This document shows, piece by piece, positions 26,868-37,442 of a stretch of 64,000 nt of DNA. This stretch comes from Candidatus Fermentithermobacillaceae bacterium (GTDB lineage: Bacteria > Bacillota > Sulfobacillia > Fermentithermobacillales > Fermentithermobacillaceae): the NCBI GenBank assembly GCA_012842685.1, contig DUSI01000049.1, positions 124,001-188,000 of the forward strand, given 5' to 3'. Numbering within the stretch: the first letter of the stretch is position 1; every line of letters begins with the position of its first letter. The translations under genes and the position numbers were made by a program. A model generated the notes under the pieces. The model worked only from the letters and a program-made list of their open reading frames with translations. It ran no database searches and was not told where the DNA came from.

Positions 26868-26883
26868 CATATATGATTATATG
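26868..26883. promoter_or_regulatory. candidate ArsR-family operator, inverted repeat CATATA-TGAT-TATATG
   Basis: Perfect 6-bp arms in an AT-rich island in otherwise GC-rich DNA, about 47 bp upstream of the ArsR-family start. Confidence 0.45.
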
Positions 26884-26943
26884 TTCAAATATCGAAAAGT
26901 GGAACCCCTTCGCGGGCACAGAAGAGCCTATCTTATCGGGCCC

Positions 26944-28593
26944 TCAGCGGCCGTTATGGGTGGCCTCGGCCATCACGGTGCCGGATAGGCATGCCTTAAA
27001 GATGTGGTCTGCTATCCTTTCAAGGTAGTTCACGACATCGAGGAAGATGAGCCCCGCCTCCAGGGTGCAGCGGCCCTCTTCAAGCCTTCTGGCGTGGCCC
27101 GCCTGGACTTCCCGGCTCATCTCGTCAAGCCTGTTCTCCAAGGCCTCAACCTCTTTGATGTGGGAACCGTCGGTCCTCCTCAGGGAGTCTATTGTGAGCT
27201 CAAACATCGACTCTATAACCCCGTGCATCTTCTTTAGGTCCGAAAGGGCTTCCTGGCTGAAGACGAAGCCGCCTTCGATCTTCATCTCGGCCAGAGACAC
27301 GATGCTCAAAGCATGGTCGCCTATCCGCTCCGCGTTGTTTATGCCTGAGATCATGGCGGGGACCGCCTGGGACTGTTTGTCCGATAGGGCGTGTTTCGAG
27401 AGGTCCACAATGTACATGGTGACCTCGCGCTGGAGCGTGTTCAGAGTCTCTTCGTCTTTGCGCGCCTTCTCCAGGAGCTTCTCATCGTTCTCGTGGAACG
27501 CCCTCATAACCTCGTCCAGCATCCTCCTGCCTATCTCGATCACCCGCGCCAGCTCCGAGGCGACGGCCTTGATGGCAGCGGCCGGAGTATCCAAGAGGAG
27601 CCTATCAAGGTACTTGGAGGTGTCCTCGTCTTCGTCTTCCTTGCTCCTTATGAGGACCTCAAGGAACCTTACATATTGCTTTGTAAAAGGCAGGAACACG
27701 ACGGCGCTGAAAACGTTGAAAAGAGTGTGGGAGTTGGCTATCTGGGCCGCCAATCCTCCGCCCGGGTTAAAGCTGTCTGTAAACGCCACTATGGACTTGA
27801 GGAACAGAGGCAGCATGATCGCCGCCAGTATGACCCCGATGACGTTGTACAGCGTGTGGGCCCAGGCCGTCCGCCGGGCAGAGATATTCCCGCTGAGAGA
27901 GGCCACCTGGGCGGTTATGCAGGTACCTATGTTGTCGCCCAGCATTATGCATACGGCAGATCTCAGGTCGAGAAGGCCTGCCTGGCCTAGGATCATGACG
28001 AGGCCTACCGTGGCGGTGCTCGAGTGAACCATGGCGGTCGCGACGGCGCCGAGCACGATGCCCAAGATAGGGTTCGAGGCGTATTTCTCAAAGAACTCCC
28101 TAAGCAAGGGGCTCTGCTGCATGAGGGGAACGCCTGAGTTCAGGATCTTGAGCCCCAGGAACATCATGCCGAAACCCATGATCGCGTTCCCGATGTACTT
28201 CATCTTTTTCCGGCCGAAGTAGGCGATGGCAAACCCCAGCCCTATGACCGGCAGGGCTATGTCGGTGAGCTTAAAGCGGAAGCTGAACGCCATGAGCTGG
28301 GCCGTGATCGTCGTGCCGATGTTCGCTCCGTATATGATTCCTACCGCTTGCGGGAGCTTCATAAGGCCGGCGTTAACGAAACCTACGGTCAAGACGGTGA
28401 CGGCGGTGCTGCTCTGCACCAGGGCCGTGACGAAAGTACCCACCAGGAAGGCGCTCCAGACTCTACCGGTCAGAACGGTGAGGATCTTCTTCATCATGTC
28501 GCCCGACGCTTTTTCGAGCCCTTCTCCCATCATGTCGACTCCGTACATGAGAAGGGCGGTACCACCTATGAGGCCAAATATGAGTTCTTGCAT
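26944..28593 (-). CDS. Na/Pi cotransporter family protein with C-terminal PhoU-like domain
   Basis: GTALLMYGVDMMGEGLEKASG, TALVQSSTAVTVLTVGFVNAG, second QSST-like repeat (AMVHSSTATVGLV), helical PhoU-like tail. Confidence 0.92.
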   Translation of the reverse strand: MQELIFGLIGGTALLMYGVDMMGEGLEKASGDMMKKILTVLTGRVWSAFLVGTFVTALVQSSTAVTVLTVGFVNAGLMKLPQAVGIIYGANIGTTITAQLMAFSFRFKLTDIALPVIGLGFAIAYFGRKKMKYIGNAIMGFGMMFLGLKILNSGVPLMQQSPLLREFFEKYASNPILGIVLGAVATAMVHSSTATVGLVMILGQAGLLDLRSAVCIMLGDNIGTCITAQVASLSGNISARRTAWAHTLYNVIGVILAAIMLPLFLKSIVAFTDSFNPGGGLAAQIANSHTLFNVFSAVVFLPFTKQYVRFLEVLIRSKEDEDEDTSKYLDRLLLDTPAAAIKAVASELARVIEIGRRMLDEVMRAFHENDEKLLEKARKDEETLNTLQREVTMYIVDLSKHALSDKQSQAVPAMISGINNAERIGDHALSIVSLAEMKIEGGFVFSQEALSDLKKMHGVIESMFELTIDSLRRTDGSHIKEVEALENRLDEMSREVQAGHARRLEEGRCTLEAGLIFLDVVNYLERIADHIFKACLSGTVMAEATHNGR

Positions 28594-28780
28594 TTGAACC
28601 TCCCGGGCTTACGATCTTAGCCGCTCTCACCCTTAATACTTCATACCACAATCGCGCGGACTTTTCCTTTGGTTCTTGGAGGAACGCGTGAAGGTGGTCA
28701 CGACCCACCTAACGAAGTTCTCTACAGTCCCGGGAATAGCGGCGAAAAGACCCGTTTTCACGGTCGAGGAGGAATGAATC

Positions 28781-30922
28781 TTGGACATCCGCCCCATGAC
28801 ACCCAAAGATCTCTTCGCGTTCAAGTGCTTCGGCGACGCCCGGCTCTCTCCGGACGGGAAAAACCTGGCCTACGTGCGCCAGTACCACGACGCCGAGAAA
28901 GAGAAGTCCTACACCGAAATCTGGCTGTATTCACTCGAGACCGGAGCTTCAAGAAGGCTGACCGGTTCGGGGAAAGACCGCTCGCCAAGGTGGTCTCCGG
29001 ACGGACAGCGCCTTGCCTTTGTCTCCGACCGGTCGGGCAAGTCCCAGATCTGGATAATCGAGCCATCAGGAGGCGAAGCGTGGCGGATCCCTACAAAGGA
29101 AGAGGTGCGGGGCGACTTCGTCTGGAGCCCCGATGGGAAAAGGATATTCTTCACGTCCCAGGTATTTGCCAAACCGGATGACTGGCAGCCATATCCGGGA
29201 GCCCCCGAGGATGACAGAGCGCGGGCAGTCGAACAGGCCAACCGGGCCCTCAAGCCCAAAGACGAAAAGCCGAAAGATGATTCTAAACCCAATGACATAA
29301 AGGTCATAACGCGCCTCCGTTACAGGATGGACGGTCAGGGTTACTTTGGAGATCTCCGCCGGCACGTATTCTGGGTGGAAGTCCCGTCCGGCCCGGTAGG
29401 CGACAAGGAGGAGCCCGCCCGGCAGCTCACGTCTGGAGACTACGACCACAGCCTCCCCGATATAACCCCTTGCGGGAGATACGCCATCCTCTCGGCAAGA
29501 AGGAGCGAGGACGCGGACTACCAGCTAAAATCCGACCTCTGGCTGCTTGAGATCGAGACCGGAAAGCATGTGCTCCTGTACGATGCTCCCGGACCTACCA
29601 GCGGACCTCAAGTCTCCCCCGATGGACGCTATGTCGCGTTCTTCGGCCACGACCTCGCGAGGAATGTGTCGACCAGGACAGACCTGTACGTGCTCGCCAT
29701 CCAGGATTTCATAGAGAGAGTATCCCGAGGAGAAGAAGCCGAGCCTCTCACCCTAAAGAATGCGGTTAACTTGACGGCGCGCCTCGACAGGGGAGCCGGG
29801 CACCTGGGCGGGTCCGAGCCGCGGTATCAGGGCGCAGGGGGAGCCATCTGGCAAGGAGCCGACATATACTTCCCGCTCATGGACTGCGGCGAGACGTTCA
29901 TATACAAAGCATCCCGGCGTCAAGCTTCTGACGAAGGACAGACGGAGCCTTCTCACGATTGGAAGCTGGAAAGAGTCTTCGGTACCCCCGGAAGATCTAT
30001 CGGAGGGTTTGACCTGAAGGCCGGAAGGATGGCGTTTCAGGCCTCGACTCCCGAGACCCCGGAAGACGTTTTCGTGCTGAAAGACGGCGCCGAGATCAGG
30101 GTAACCACCGAGAACGACGAACTCGTGAAGAGCCTCGCCCTCGGGAAATGCGAGAAATTCCGCTACCTCTCCAAGGACGGGCAGGAGCTCGACGGCTGGC
30201 TCATCTACCCACACGGGTACGAACCCGGGAAGAAGTACCCGCTCCTCCTCCTGGTCCATGGAGGACCCCACGGGGCTTACGGTTCGTCTTTCATGTTTGG
30301 CGCCCAGCTTTTCGCGTCAAATGGATACGCTGTCGCCTATTGCAACCCGAGGGGGAGCAGCTCTTACGGCCAGGAATTCATGGCGGTGATCGACGGCGAC
30401 TGGGGCAACAAGGACTACATGGACGTTATGGCCTGCGTAGACGCCGTGGTCTCCAGAGGCTCGGTAGATGAAAACAACATTTTCGTCCACGGGTGGTCCT
30501 ACGGAGGGTATTGGACCCTATGGGCGATAACCCAGACCGGCCGGTTCAAAGCAGCCTGCGCCGGAGCCAGCGTTTCCAACCTCCACAGCGACTACGGCAC
30601 CAGCGACATCATGTGGGCCGATGAACACGAGTACGGCGGAAAGCCTTGGGAGAACGCGGATCTGTTGCTGGACCGCTCGCCCCTCAGCCACGTGGCGAAT
30701 GTGACGACCCCGGTCCTGCTCCTTCACGGAGAAAACGACCTGCGCTGCCCCATCTCCCAGTCAGAGCAGTTCTACATAGGCCTAAAGCGACTAGGGAAGA
30801 CCGCCGTGTTCGTAAGATACCCTGATGAATACCACGGACTCAGGCGGCACCTCCACAGGATAGACAGGTACAAGAGGATGTTCGCCTGGTTCGAATACTA
30901 CCGGACTCAGCCTGGGAGCTGA
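28781..30922 (+). CDS. S9-family peptidase (acylaminoacyl-peptidase-like)
   Basis: WD40-like propeller repeats (SPDGK/WSPDGQ), catalytic HGWSYGGYWT, C-terminal Asp/His region. Confidence 0.93.
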   Translation: MDIRPMTPKDLFAFKCFGDARLSPDGKNLAYVRQYHDAEKEKSYTEIWLYSLETGASRRLTGSGKDRSPRWSPDGQRLAFVSDRSGKSQIWIIEPSGGEAWRIPTKEEVRGDFVWSPDGKRIFFTSQVFAKPDDWQPYPGAPEDDRARAVEQANRALKPKDEKPKDDSKPNDIKVITRLRYRMDGQGYFGDLRRHVFWVEVPSGPVGDKEEPARQLTSGDYDHSLPDITPCGRYAILSARRSEDADYQLKSDLWLLEIETGKHVLLYDAPGPTSGPQVSPDGRYVAFFGHDLARNVSTRTDLYVLAIQDFIERVSRGEEAEPLTLKNAVNLTARLDRGAGHLGGSEPRYQGAGGAIWQGADIYFPLMDCGETFIYKASRRQASDEGQTEPSHDWKLERVFGTPGRSIGGFDLKAGRMAFQASTPETPEDVFVLKDGAEIRVTTENDELVKSLALGKCEKFRYLSKDGQELDGWLIYPHGYEPGKKYPLLLLVHGGPHGAYGSSFMFGAQLFASNGYAVAYCNPRGSSSYGQEFMAVIDGDWGNKDYMDVMACVDAVVSRGSVDENNIFVHGWSYGGYWTLWAITQTGRFKAACAGASVSNLHSDYGTSDIMWADEHEYGGKPWENADLLLDRSPLSHVANVTTPVLLLHGENDLRCPISQSEQFYIGLKRLGKTAVFVRYPDEYHGLRRHLHRIDRYKRMFAWFEYYRTQPGS

Positions 30923-30982
30923 AGCCCGGGTTTCAGGACTCCAGGCGGATACCCACGGGCAAAAAGCCCGGGATCTTTGCAC

Positions 30983-31024
30983 AAAAAGGCTGCTTACGGC
31001 CTGTGCGCCGCAAGCAGCCTTTTT
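30983..31024. terminator. bidirectional rho-independent terminator
   Basis: AAAAAGGCTGCTT...AAGCAGCCTTTTT 13-bp inverted repeat between convergent genes. Confidence 0.9.
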
Positions 31025-31035
31025 CAACCAGTCAA

Positions 31036-32217
31036 TCAAACTCGCTCCACTATCATGCTCATCCCCATGCCTCCGCCGATGCAGAGGGTGGCGAGGCCCC
31101 TCTTCGCGTCCCGCCGGGCCATCTCGTGAAGCAGGGTAACCAGGATCCTGGCGCCGCTGGCCCCGATGGGGTGCCCGAGGGCAATTGCCCCACCGTTTAC
31201 GTTTACGATGGACGGATCCCAGCCCATCTCCTTCTCGACGGCCAAGCTGGTGGCGGCAAAGGCCTCGTTGGCCTCGATGAGCTCGATATCTTTGAGTTCG
31301 AGACCGGCCATGGAGAGAGCTTTCCGCGTGGCGGCGACAGGGCCCAGCCCCATGTAAAGGGGCTCCACTCCTGCCGACGCGTATGCGGCTATCCTCGCCA
31401 TCGGCTTAAGTCCCAGCGATGCCGCCTTTTCCTCGCTCATGACCACAAGCGCCGCAGCGCCGTTGTTTATGCCTGACGCATTCCCGGCAGTCACCGTGCC
31501 GTCCGGCTTGAAGGCCGGGCGAAGCGCCGCCAGCTTCTCCGGCGTAGTCCCCGGCCTCGGGTGCTCGTCTTTGTCGAACACTAGGGCTGGCCCTCTCCTC
31601 TGTGGGACTTCCACGGGGACTATCTCACCGGCGAACCTCCCGGACCTCATGGCTTCTTCGGCCCTGGCCTGGCTCCTCGCCGCGAACTCGTCCTGCATCT
31701 CGCGGGTGATACCCCATTTTTCGGCTACGGCTTCCGCGGTGAGCCCCATGTGTTTGTCCACAAAGGCGCACCATAGCCCGTCCTTTATCATCTCGTCCAC
31801 GAGCGTCCCGTGGCCCATCCGGTGGCCATACCTGCCCTTCTCCACGAGGTACGGAGCCATGTCCATGCTCTCCGTGCCGCCGGCGACCACTACCTCGGCG
31901 TCGCCGGCCGCGATGGCCTGGGCGGCGAGGGCTACCGCCTTGAGCCCCGAACCGCAGACCTTATTCACCGTCGTCGCGGGTACTTCGTGGGAAAGGCCTG
32001 CCCTTATCGCGCACTGTCTGGCCACGTTCTGTCCCTGGCCCGCTTGGAGCACGTTGCCCATTATGACCTCGTCCACTGTGAAACTGGCTCCGCCAAGGCG
32101 CTCCAGGGCTCCCCTCACCGCCACGCTCCCGAGCTCGACTGCGCTCACGCCTGCGATCGCTCCGCCCATGGTGCCTATGGCGGTGCGGACCGCGCTCACG
32201 ATAACCGCTCTACGCAT
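31036..32217 (-). CDS. acetyl-CoA C-acetyltransferase (thiolase)
   Basis: [63 protein letters not shown]. Confidence 0.95.
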   Translation of the reverse strand: MRRAVIVSAVRTAIGTMGGAIAGVSAVELGSVAVRGALERLGGASFTVDEVIMGNVLQAGQGQNVARQCAIRAGLSHEVPATTVNKVCGSGLKAVALAAQAIAAGDAEVVVAGGTESMDMAPYLVEKGRYGHRMGHGTLVDEMIKDGLWCAFVDKHMGLTAEAVAEKWGITREMQDEFAARSQARAEEAMRSGRFAGEIVPVEVPQRRGPALVFDKDEHPRPGTTPEKLAALRPAFKPDGTVTAGNASGINNGAAALVVMSEEKAASLGLKPMARIAAYASAGVEPLYMGLGPVAATRKALSMAGLELKDIELIEANEAFAATSLAVEKEMGWDPSIVNVNGGAIALGHPIGASGARILVTLLHEMARRDAKRGLATLCIGGGMGMSMIVERV

Positions 32218-32231
32218 GTGGGCTCTCCTCC

Positions 32232-33020
32232 CTACACGGCCTCGCGGCCGATTATGTATTTCATGGGGTCGACTTCGTTCCTGAGGATCTCCAGTTCTTC
32301 GTCTGTCGGCTCTCCGCTTATGGGCACCTCTTCCGGCCACAGGAGCTCAAACCCTGTAGCGGCCACAACGTCTTCCTTGGTGACTCCCGCGTGGAGGCTC
32401 TCCACTTTCATCCTGCACGTCTCCTCGTCAAATCCCAGCACACAGAGGTTCGTGATTATCTTGTACGGCCCCGTCCCCGGAGGAAGCCCTGCGGCCTCCC
32501 TTGCCCCCTTCCCCGTGAGGTAGCCGGGGCTCGTTATGAAGTCGACCCTGGGCACAAACCTCCTCTTGTCGTGGGGTGTTATGACCATAGTCCGCCAGGT
32601 AAGCGAAGCCAGGTCGTTGGCTCCGCCAGAGCCCGGGAGCCTCACCCTGGGCTTCTCGAAATCGCCGATTACGGTAGAGTTTATGTTCCCGTACATGTCT
32701 ATCTGGGCGCCGCCCAGGAAGCAGTAATCGACGATACCCCTCTGGCACGCGTCCATGATGTCGATCATGCTTGAGGCCATCACGGCCTTGTAAAACGTCC
32801 TCGAATCTCCCACAGAGATGGGCATGGTCGGAAGGAGCGGGGCGACGCCGCCGGCCTCAAAAAGCATGGTGAGGTTCGGGGCGTGGGTCTTCTGGGCCAG
32901 CATCGCCGCGGCGCAAGGGGCGCCCGTCCCGACCACCACGGTTTTCCCGTCTTCGAGAAACCTGGCCGCGAGGCATATCATGAGTTCCATCGCATTGTAC
33001 TTCTTCCCGAGTCCGCTCAT
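32232..33020 (-). CDS. CoA-transferase subunit beta (glutaconate CoA-transferase B-like)
   Basis: [37 protein letters not shown]; overlaps alpha subunit. Confidence 0.87.
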   Translation of the reverse strand: MSGLGKKYNAMELMICLAARFLEDGKTVVVGTGAPCAAAMLAQKTHAPNLTMLFEAGGVAPLLPTMPISVGDSRTFYKAVMASSMIDIMDACQRGIVDYCFLGGAQIDMYGNINSTVIGDFEKPRVRLPGSGGANDLASLTWRTMVITPHDKRRFVPRVDFITSPGYLTGKGAREAAGLPPGTGPYKIITNLCVLGFDEETCRMKVESLHAGVTKEDVVAATGFELLWPEEVPISGEPTDEELEILRNEVDPMKYIIGREAV

Positions 33021-34033
33021 TCTAGGAGCTCCTTTCTGCGAAGGGTTTCCATTTTCGCCTCACCGCCACAAAGCTCCAGGTATTCGGCAAAATCTTTGGT
33101 CCCGTAAATGTACTTGTCGAGGAAAGGCTTAAGCGTCTCCGGGTTTCCGTCGACGGCCAGCCACTCTTTGAGGTGTTCTTCGTCGGAGAAATAGAGGTAG
33201 GGCATGTTCCCCGGATAGCTCCCATAGGGGACGTGGCACACCGCGTCGACGCAGTAATGGGTGATGACGGTGCGGGTCGGGTCATCGCGGATGTAATCCG
33301 TCGGGACGATCTCCTCTGTCGTGAGGATAACTCTCTTCGCCGCGCGGGCAAGGTCAAAATCGGCCACGCTGATACCGTCTATTTGGGCGTTCCCGTAGAT
33401 GTCCGAGCGATGGACGTGTATGAAGGCGACGTCGGGATAGAGGGCCGGCAAGGCGACCAGCTTGAGGCCTGTATACGGACAGGTGACCGTCTTGGCCGCG
33501 CTCTTCCAGAAGGTATCCGTCCCGAGCATAACCCTGGCGGGTATATAGGGGATGCCCATCACAGCCGCCTTGTACCTCCACGCCAGGGCGCCGTTTGTCC
33601 ACTCACATACTTCGACCTTGGCTTCTTCAAACAGTCTCCTGGCCGCCTTGGAAAGTCCCCGCGCCTCTAACCCCACCACGTAGGCGACGTCGACCCTGTC
33701 TATGGCTCCTCCCGCAGCCAGTATCTGAAAGTCGTGGGTCGCGGTGTGGCCGGAAAGACCGAGGTTCCTCTTGCCCTGCCGCAAGACCTCGTGCAAGAGA
33801 GCCGTGGGGATCCTGTTGGTCCCGAAACCGCCCACGGCAAGATAGTCGCCGTCATTCACGAACCGCCGGACGGCTTCGCTCACGCTCATGGTCTTATCGA
33901 CCATCGCCCGGCTCTTCTTCCTGAAAAACTCGCGGGCCCTGTCGGGATGAGGGTCCGTAAAGAGCTTCCCTTCGCCCGCCTCAAGAAACAAAGTCTCCTC
34001 CAAGAGCGCCCCTCCTTGTGAGTATTTTGGCAA
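33017..34033 (-). CDS. CoA-transferase subunit alpha (glutaconate CoA-transferase A-like)
   Basis: VRRFVNDGDYLAVGGFGTNRIPTALLHEVLRQGKRNLGLSGHTATHD. Confidence 0.87.
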   Translation of the reverse strand: MPKYSQGGALLEETLFLEAGEGKLFTDPHPDRAREFFRKKSRAMVDKTMSVSEAVRRFVNDGDYLAVGGFGTNRIPTALLHEVLRQGKRNLGLSGHTATHDFQILAAGGAIDRVDVAYVVGLEARGLSKAARRLFEEAKVEVCEWTNGALAWRYKAAVMGIPYIPARVMLGTDTFWKSAAKTVTCPYTGLKLVALPALYPDVAFIHVHRSDIYGNAQIDGISVADFDLARAAKRVILTTEEIVPTDYIRDDPTRTVITHYCVDAVCHVPYGSYPGNMPYLYFSDEEHLKEWLAVDGNPETLKPFLDKYIYGTKDFAEYLELCGGEAKMETLRRKELLE

Positions 34034-34101
34034 GTCTCTTATTTTGCGGACGGAGGCAAATTCCTTGTGGGCATCTCACCCGCCGGCGCACGGCCGGGGG
34101 C

Positions 34102-34713
34102 TCATTCAACGTCCTTAAGATGCTCGGTATCGTTCAGCTTGACCATCCTCCATCCGAAGTCGCCCCGCTCGACCACCGTGATGGAGCAGTTGTCGACGAC
34201 GAGCCGTGGCCAGGTGCCGTCCTGGGACGCGATGCCGAGCACGGCGTTGATGGGACCGCCGTGGGATACAACGGCGACCGCTCCGTCCTTGTGCCGCTCG
34301 TATATCTCATCCAGCAGTGATTCCACGCGGGCCCGGACATCCAGCCTGGACTCTCCGCCTCCCGGCCGCCGCGTCCCGTAAGGATCTCGCTCCAGCTCCT
34401 TGTGGAACTCGGGGAACCTCTCCCGTGACTGCTGGATGGTAAGCCCAGAGATCGCCCCCATATTTAGCTCTCGGAGCCTCTCGTCGAGAAACACAGGTAT
34501 CCCCCGGCCCTCGGCGATGGCCTCGGCAGTCTCCCTCGCCCGCGAAAGGTCGCTGGAGTAAATCGCGTCCAGACGCACCGGCGATAGGGCCGCCGACACA
34601 GCCCTGGCTTGCCGCCTTCCTTTCTCCGAAAGGGGTATGTCCATCTGTCCCTGGAGTATTCCTGCTTTGTTTGCTTCGGTCTCTCCGTGTCTTACGAAGT
34701 AGAAGGTGGTCAT
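34102..34713 (-). CDS. histidine phosphatase family protein (phosphoglycerate mutase-like)
   Basis: TTFYFVRHGETEANKAGILQGQMDIPLSEKGRRQA, AVVSHGGPINAVL; start could be 34740. Confidence 0.9.
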   Translation of the reverse strand: MTTFYFVRHGETEANKAGILQGQMDIPLSEKGRRQARAVSAALSPVRLDAIYSSDLSRARETAEAIAEGRGIPVFLDERLRELNMGAISGLTIQQSRERFPEFHKELERDPYGTRRPGGGESRLDVRARVESLLDEIYERHKDGAVAVVSHGGPINAVLGIASQDGTWPRLVVDNCSITVVERGDFGWRMVKLNDTEHLKDVE

Positions 34714-34887
34714 GACCTTTCGGCCAGAAGCGGCCTTCACCCCTTCATGGATCTTCCTGCGTGACTCCCGATCACTTCGGCACGCCCATCTTCAAGACCT
34801 CCCGGAGCCCAAATGCCAAAGGTGCAGGATAAGGGACCGCTTTTATTGAATCTCCAAGGAGTCAAACGAAAGGAGGCCTTCCCGAAA

Positions 34888-36081
34888 ATGAAAAGAGTGG
34901 CAGTCACAAACGCCAGGATCCTGACGTGCTCAGCGGGGGCCGTCCCTGAAGTCATCGAGAAGGGCACCGTCCTCTGGGTAGACGGGAAGATCGCCGCGGT
35001 AGGATCCTCGGTGGAGATCCCCTCTGACGCCGTAGTGTACGATGCAGCCGGCAAGATCGTTACCCCCGGTTTCATAGACGCCCACTGCCACATCGGTCTC
35101 TCGGAAGACGGGGCCGGATGGGCCGGCGAAGACACCAATGAAGCCACCGACCCGGTCACGGCCGAAGTGAGGGCGCTGGACGGCATAAACCCGAAAGACA
35201 TCGCTTTTCGTGACGCCGTCGCGGCCGGCATAACCTGCGTTCAGGTAGACCCCGGCAGCGCCAACATCATCGGAGGCGAGACGCTGGTCATGAAGACCTG
35301 GGGGACCGTCGTGGACGACCTGGTTATAAAGCGCCCCTCGGGCCTCAAGGCCGCCCTCGGAGAAAACCCGAAGAGGGTGTACGGCACGCAGCGAAAGACT
35401 CCGGCCACCAGGATGGGCAACGCGGCAGTGATGCGGAAAGCCCTCGCCCAGGCCAGAGACTACCTGCGGAAAAAAGAAAACGCCAAAGAACCCGACAAAC
35501 TCCCCGACTACAGCCTGCGGAATGAGATGATCGCGAGAGTCCTCCGGAAGGAAATTCCTCTTAGGATCCACTGCCACAGGGCGGACGACATAATGACCGC
35601 CATACGGATCGCCCGGGAGTTCGACATCGACATCTCGCTCGAACACTGCACCGAGGGAGACCAGGTAGGAGAATACGTCAAGGCCAGCGGCTTCCCGGTG
35701 ACCATGGGTCCGTCCCTCACTGACAAGAGCAAGCTCGAAGTCAAGGACATAGGCTTCGCGGCACCCGTGGCACTCTCTAAGCTCGGCGTGAAGCTCGCCA
35801 TCATCACCGACCACCCTGTCCTCCCCATCCAGTACCTGAGGATCTGCGCAGGTCTGGCCGTGCGTGAAGGGATGGACGAAGATTTCGCCCTCCTCGCGGT
35901 CACCCGTTACGCGGCCGAGATCGCGGGAGTAGCGGACAGGGTCGGCTCTCTCGAACCGGGTAAGGACGCGGACCTGGTCATCTGGTCCAAGGACCCGCTC
36001 GAGTACGACGCCAAGGCAGAACGCACCTTCATAGACGGAGAGGAAGTCGACTACAGAAGAGAGCGAGGTGGGCTCCTGTGA
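34888..36081 (+). CDS. amidohydrolase family protein (copy 1 of tandem pair)
   Basis: KIVTPGFIDAHCHIGL...GSANIIGGETLVMKT...VYGTQRKTPATRMGNAAVMRKAL...AIITDHPVLPIQYL. Confidence 0.88.
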   Translation: MKRVAVTNARILTCSAGAVPEVIEKGTVLWVDGKIAAVGSSVEIPSDAVVYDAAGKIVTPGFIDAHCHIGLSEDGAGWAGEDTNEATDPVTAEVRALDGINPKDIAFRDAVAAGITCVQVDPGSANIIGGETLVMKTWGTVVDDLVIKRPSGLKAALGENPKRVYGTQRKTPATRMGNAAVMRKALAQARDYLRKKENAKEPDKLPDYSLRNEMIARVLRKEIPLRIHCHRADDIMTAIRIAREFDIDISLEHCTEGDQVGEYVKASGFPVTMGPSLTDKSKLEVKDIGFAAPVALSKLGVKLAIITDHPVLPIQYLRICAGLAVREGMDEDFALLAVTRYAAEIAGVADRVGSLEPGKDADLVIWSKDPLEYDAKAERTFIDGEEVDYRRERGGLL

Positions 36082-37235
36082 AAACCCGCGCCTACGTAAA
36101 CGCAACCCTGTATCCCGTCTCAAGGCCCCCCATTGAGAAAGGGCTCCTCCTCGTCAGGGACGGGAAGATAGTCTTCGCGGGAAGGGGCGAGGTCCCCGCC
36201 GAGGCCGAGATCATAGACATGAGCGGCAAGGTGATCCTCCCAGGTTTCGTAGACGCCCACACCCATGTCGGCATGTGGGGCGAGTGGTACGGGCAGCCTC
36301 AGCACGACGGCAACGAAGCGACCAATCCCGTGACTCCTGAAGTCAGGGCGATAGACTCGATATGGCCCGCCCACTCAGCCTTTGAAGACGCGAGGAGCGG
36401 CGGGGTCACTACGGTCCACGTCACCCCCGGTTCCGCCAATATCATAGGCGGCGAGACCGCGGTGATTAAGACCACGGGCAAAGTAGTCGACGAGATGATA
36501 GTGCGCAATCCTGCCGGCATGAAAGTCGCTCTCGGAGAAAACCCGAAGGGCGCGTACGGCAGAAACGGCAAGATGCCCTCGACGCGGATGGGTAACGCGG
36601 CGGTGCTCAGGACGGCGCTATACAAGGCAAAAGACTACGAAAAGAAGCTTGAGGCCGCCAAGAAGGACCCGAGCAAGACCCCAGATACCGACCTCGGGCT
36701 CCTCTCTCTGCTAAAGGTATTGCGCGGCGAGATCCCCCTCAGGATCCACGCTCACAGGGCCGATGACATCGTGACCGCCGTGAGGGTCGCAGAGGAGTTT
36801 GGCGTGGATTACTCCATCGAACACTGCACCGACGGCGCCACGGTCGCCGAGTTCCTGGGGAAGCGCGGCGCCAAGGTGAACGTTGGCCCGAGCATGTGGC
36901 ACAGGGCCAAAGCTGAGACGTGGAACATCTCCCTGGAGACTGCGGGGATCCTTGCCAAGGCCGGGTGCCGGGTGAGCATCATCTCCGACCACCCCTTCCA
37001 CCCCATCCAGTTCCTCTCAACTGCTGCGGCGATGTGCTGGGCAAACGGCATGTCCGAAGAAGATGCCCTGCGCGCAGTGACGCTTACGCCCGCCGAGACG
37101 CTGGGCGTGGCCGACAAGGTGGGCAGCCTGGACGAAGGCAAGGACGCGGACTTCGTGGTGTGGTCTGGACATCCCTTCCGGATAAGGTCCAAGGTCGAAG
37201 AGGTCTACATCGGAGGAGTCAAGGTTTACGGCTAA
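36078..37235 (+). CDS. amidohydrolase family protein (copy 2 of tandem pair)
   Basis: KVILPGFVDAHTHVGM...GSANIIGGETAVIKT...YGRNGKMPSTRMGNAAVLRTAL...SIISDHPFHPIQFL; GTGA overlap with copy 1. Confidence 0.88.
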   Translation: MKTRAYVNATLYPVSRPPIEKGLLLVRDGKIVFAGRGEVPAEAEIIDMSGKVILPGFVDAHTHVGMWGEWYGQPQHDGNEATNPVTPEVRAIDSIWPAHSAFEDARSGGVTTVHVTPGSANIIGGETAVIKTTGKVVDEMIVRNPAGMKVALGENPKGAYGRNGKMPSTRMGNAAVLRTALYKAKDYEKKLEAAKKDPSKTPDTDLGLLSLLKVLRGEIPLRIHAHRADDIVTAVRVAEEFGVDYSIEHCTDGATVAEFLGKRGAKVNVGPSMWHRAKAETWNISLETAGILAKAGCRVSIISDHPFHPIQFLSTAAAMCWANGMSEEDALRAVTLTPAETLGVADKVGSLDEGKDADFVVWSGHPFRIRSKVEEVYIGGVKVYG

Positions 37236-37304
37236 GAGCCTGACCAGAGGGCTCTCGGGCCACGGCCGGCTCTCACAGAGGGTTCTTCGTCAAGAAAAGA
37301 CGGA

Positions 37305-37354
37305 GGGGCGTTCTCAAAGGTTGGGTACATCGACGCTGACTGTGAGAACGCCCC
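37305..37354. other. strong inverted repeat, 12-bp stem with 26-nt loop
   Basis: GGGGCGTTCTCA...TGAGAACGCCCC, perfect arms, no T-run afterwards; between amidohydrolase 2 and ogt. Confidence 0.6.
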
Positions 37355-37442
37355 ATTCGTATATTGCTCAGCGCCCATGAGGGGTATTCTCCCCTTTGGG
37401 GGAGGATCTCCGGCCAAGTTTTTCCGAAGGGGAGGAGTAAAC

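Noticed and set aside
32218-32340. N-terminal extension of the thiolase to 32340
   Set aside because: Arg-rich extension overlaps the CoA-transferase beta gene; the thiolase family starts at [12 protein letters not shown].
34930-36123. 397-aa antisense ORF on the minus strand opposite the amidohydrolase
   Set aside because: Mirror ORF typical of high-GC codon bias; the + strand frame has clear amidohydrolase motifs.
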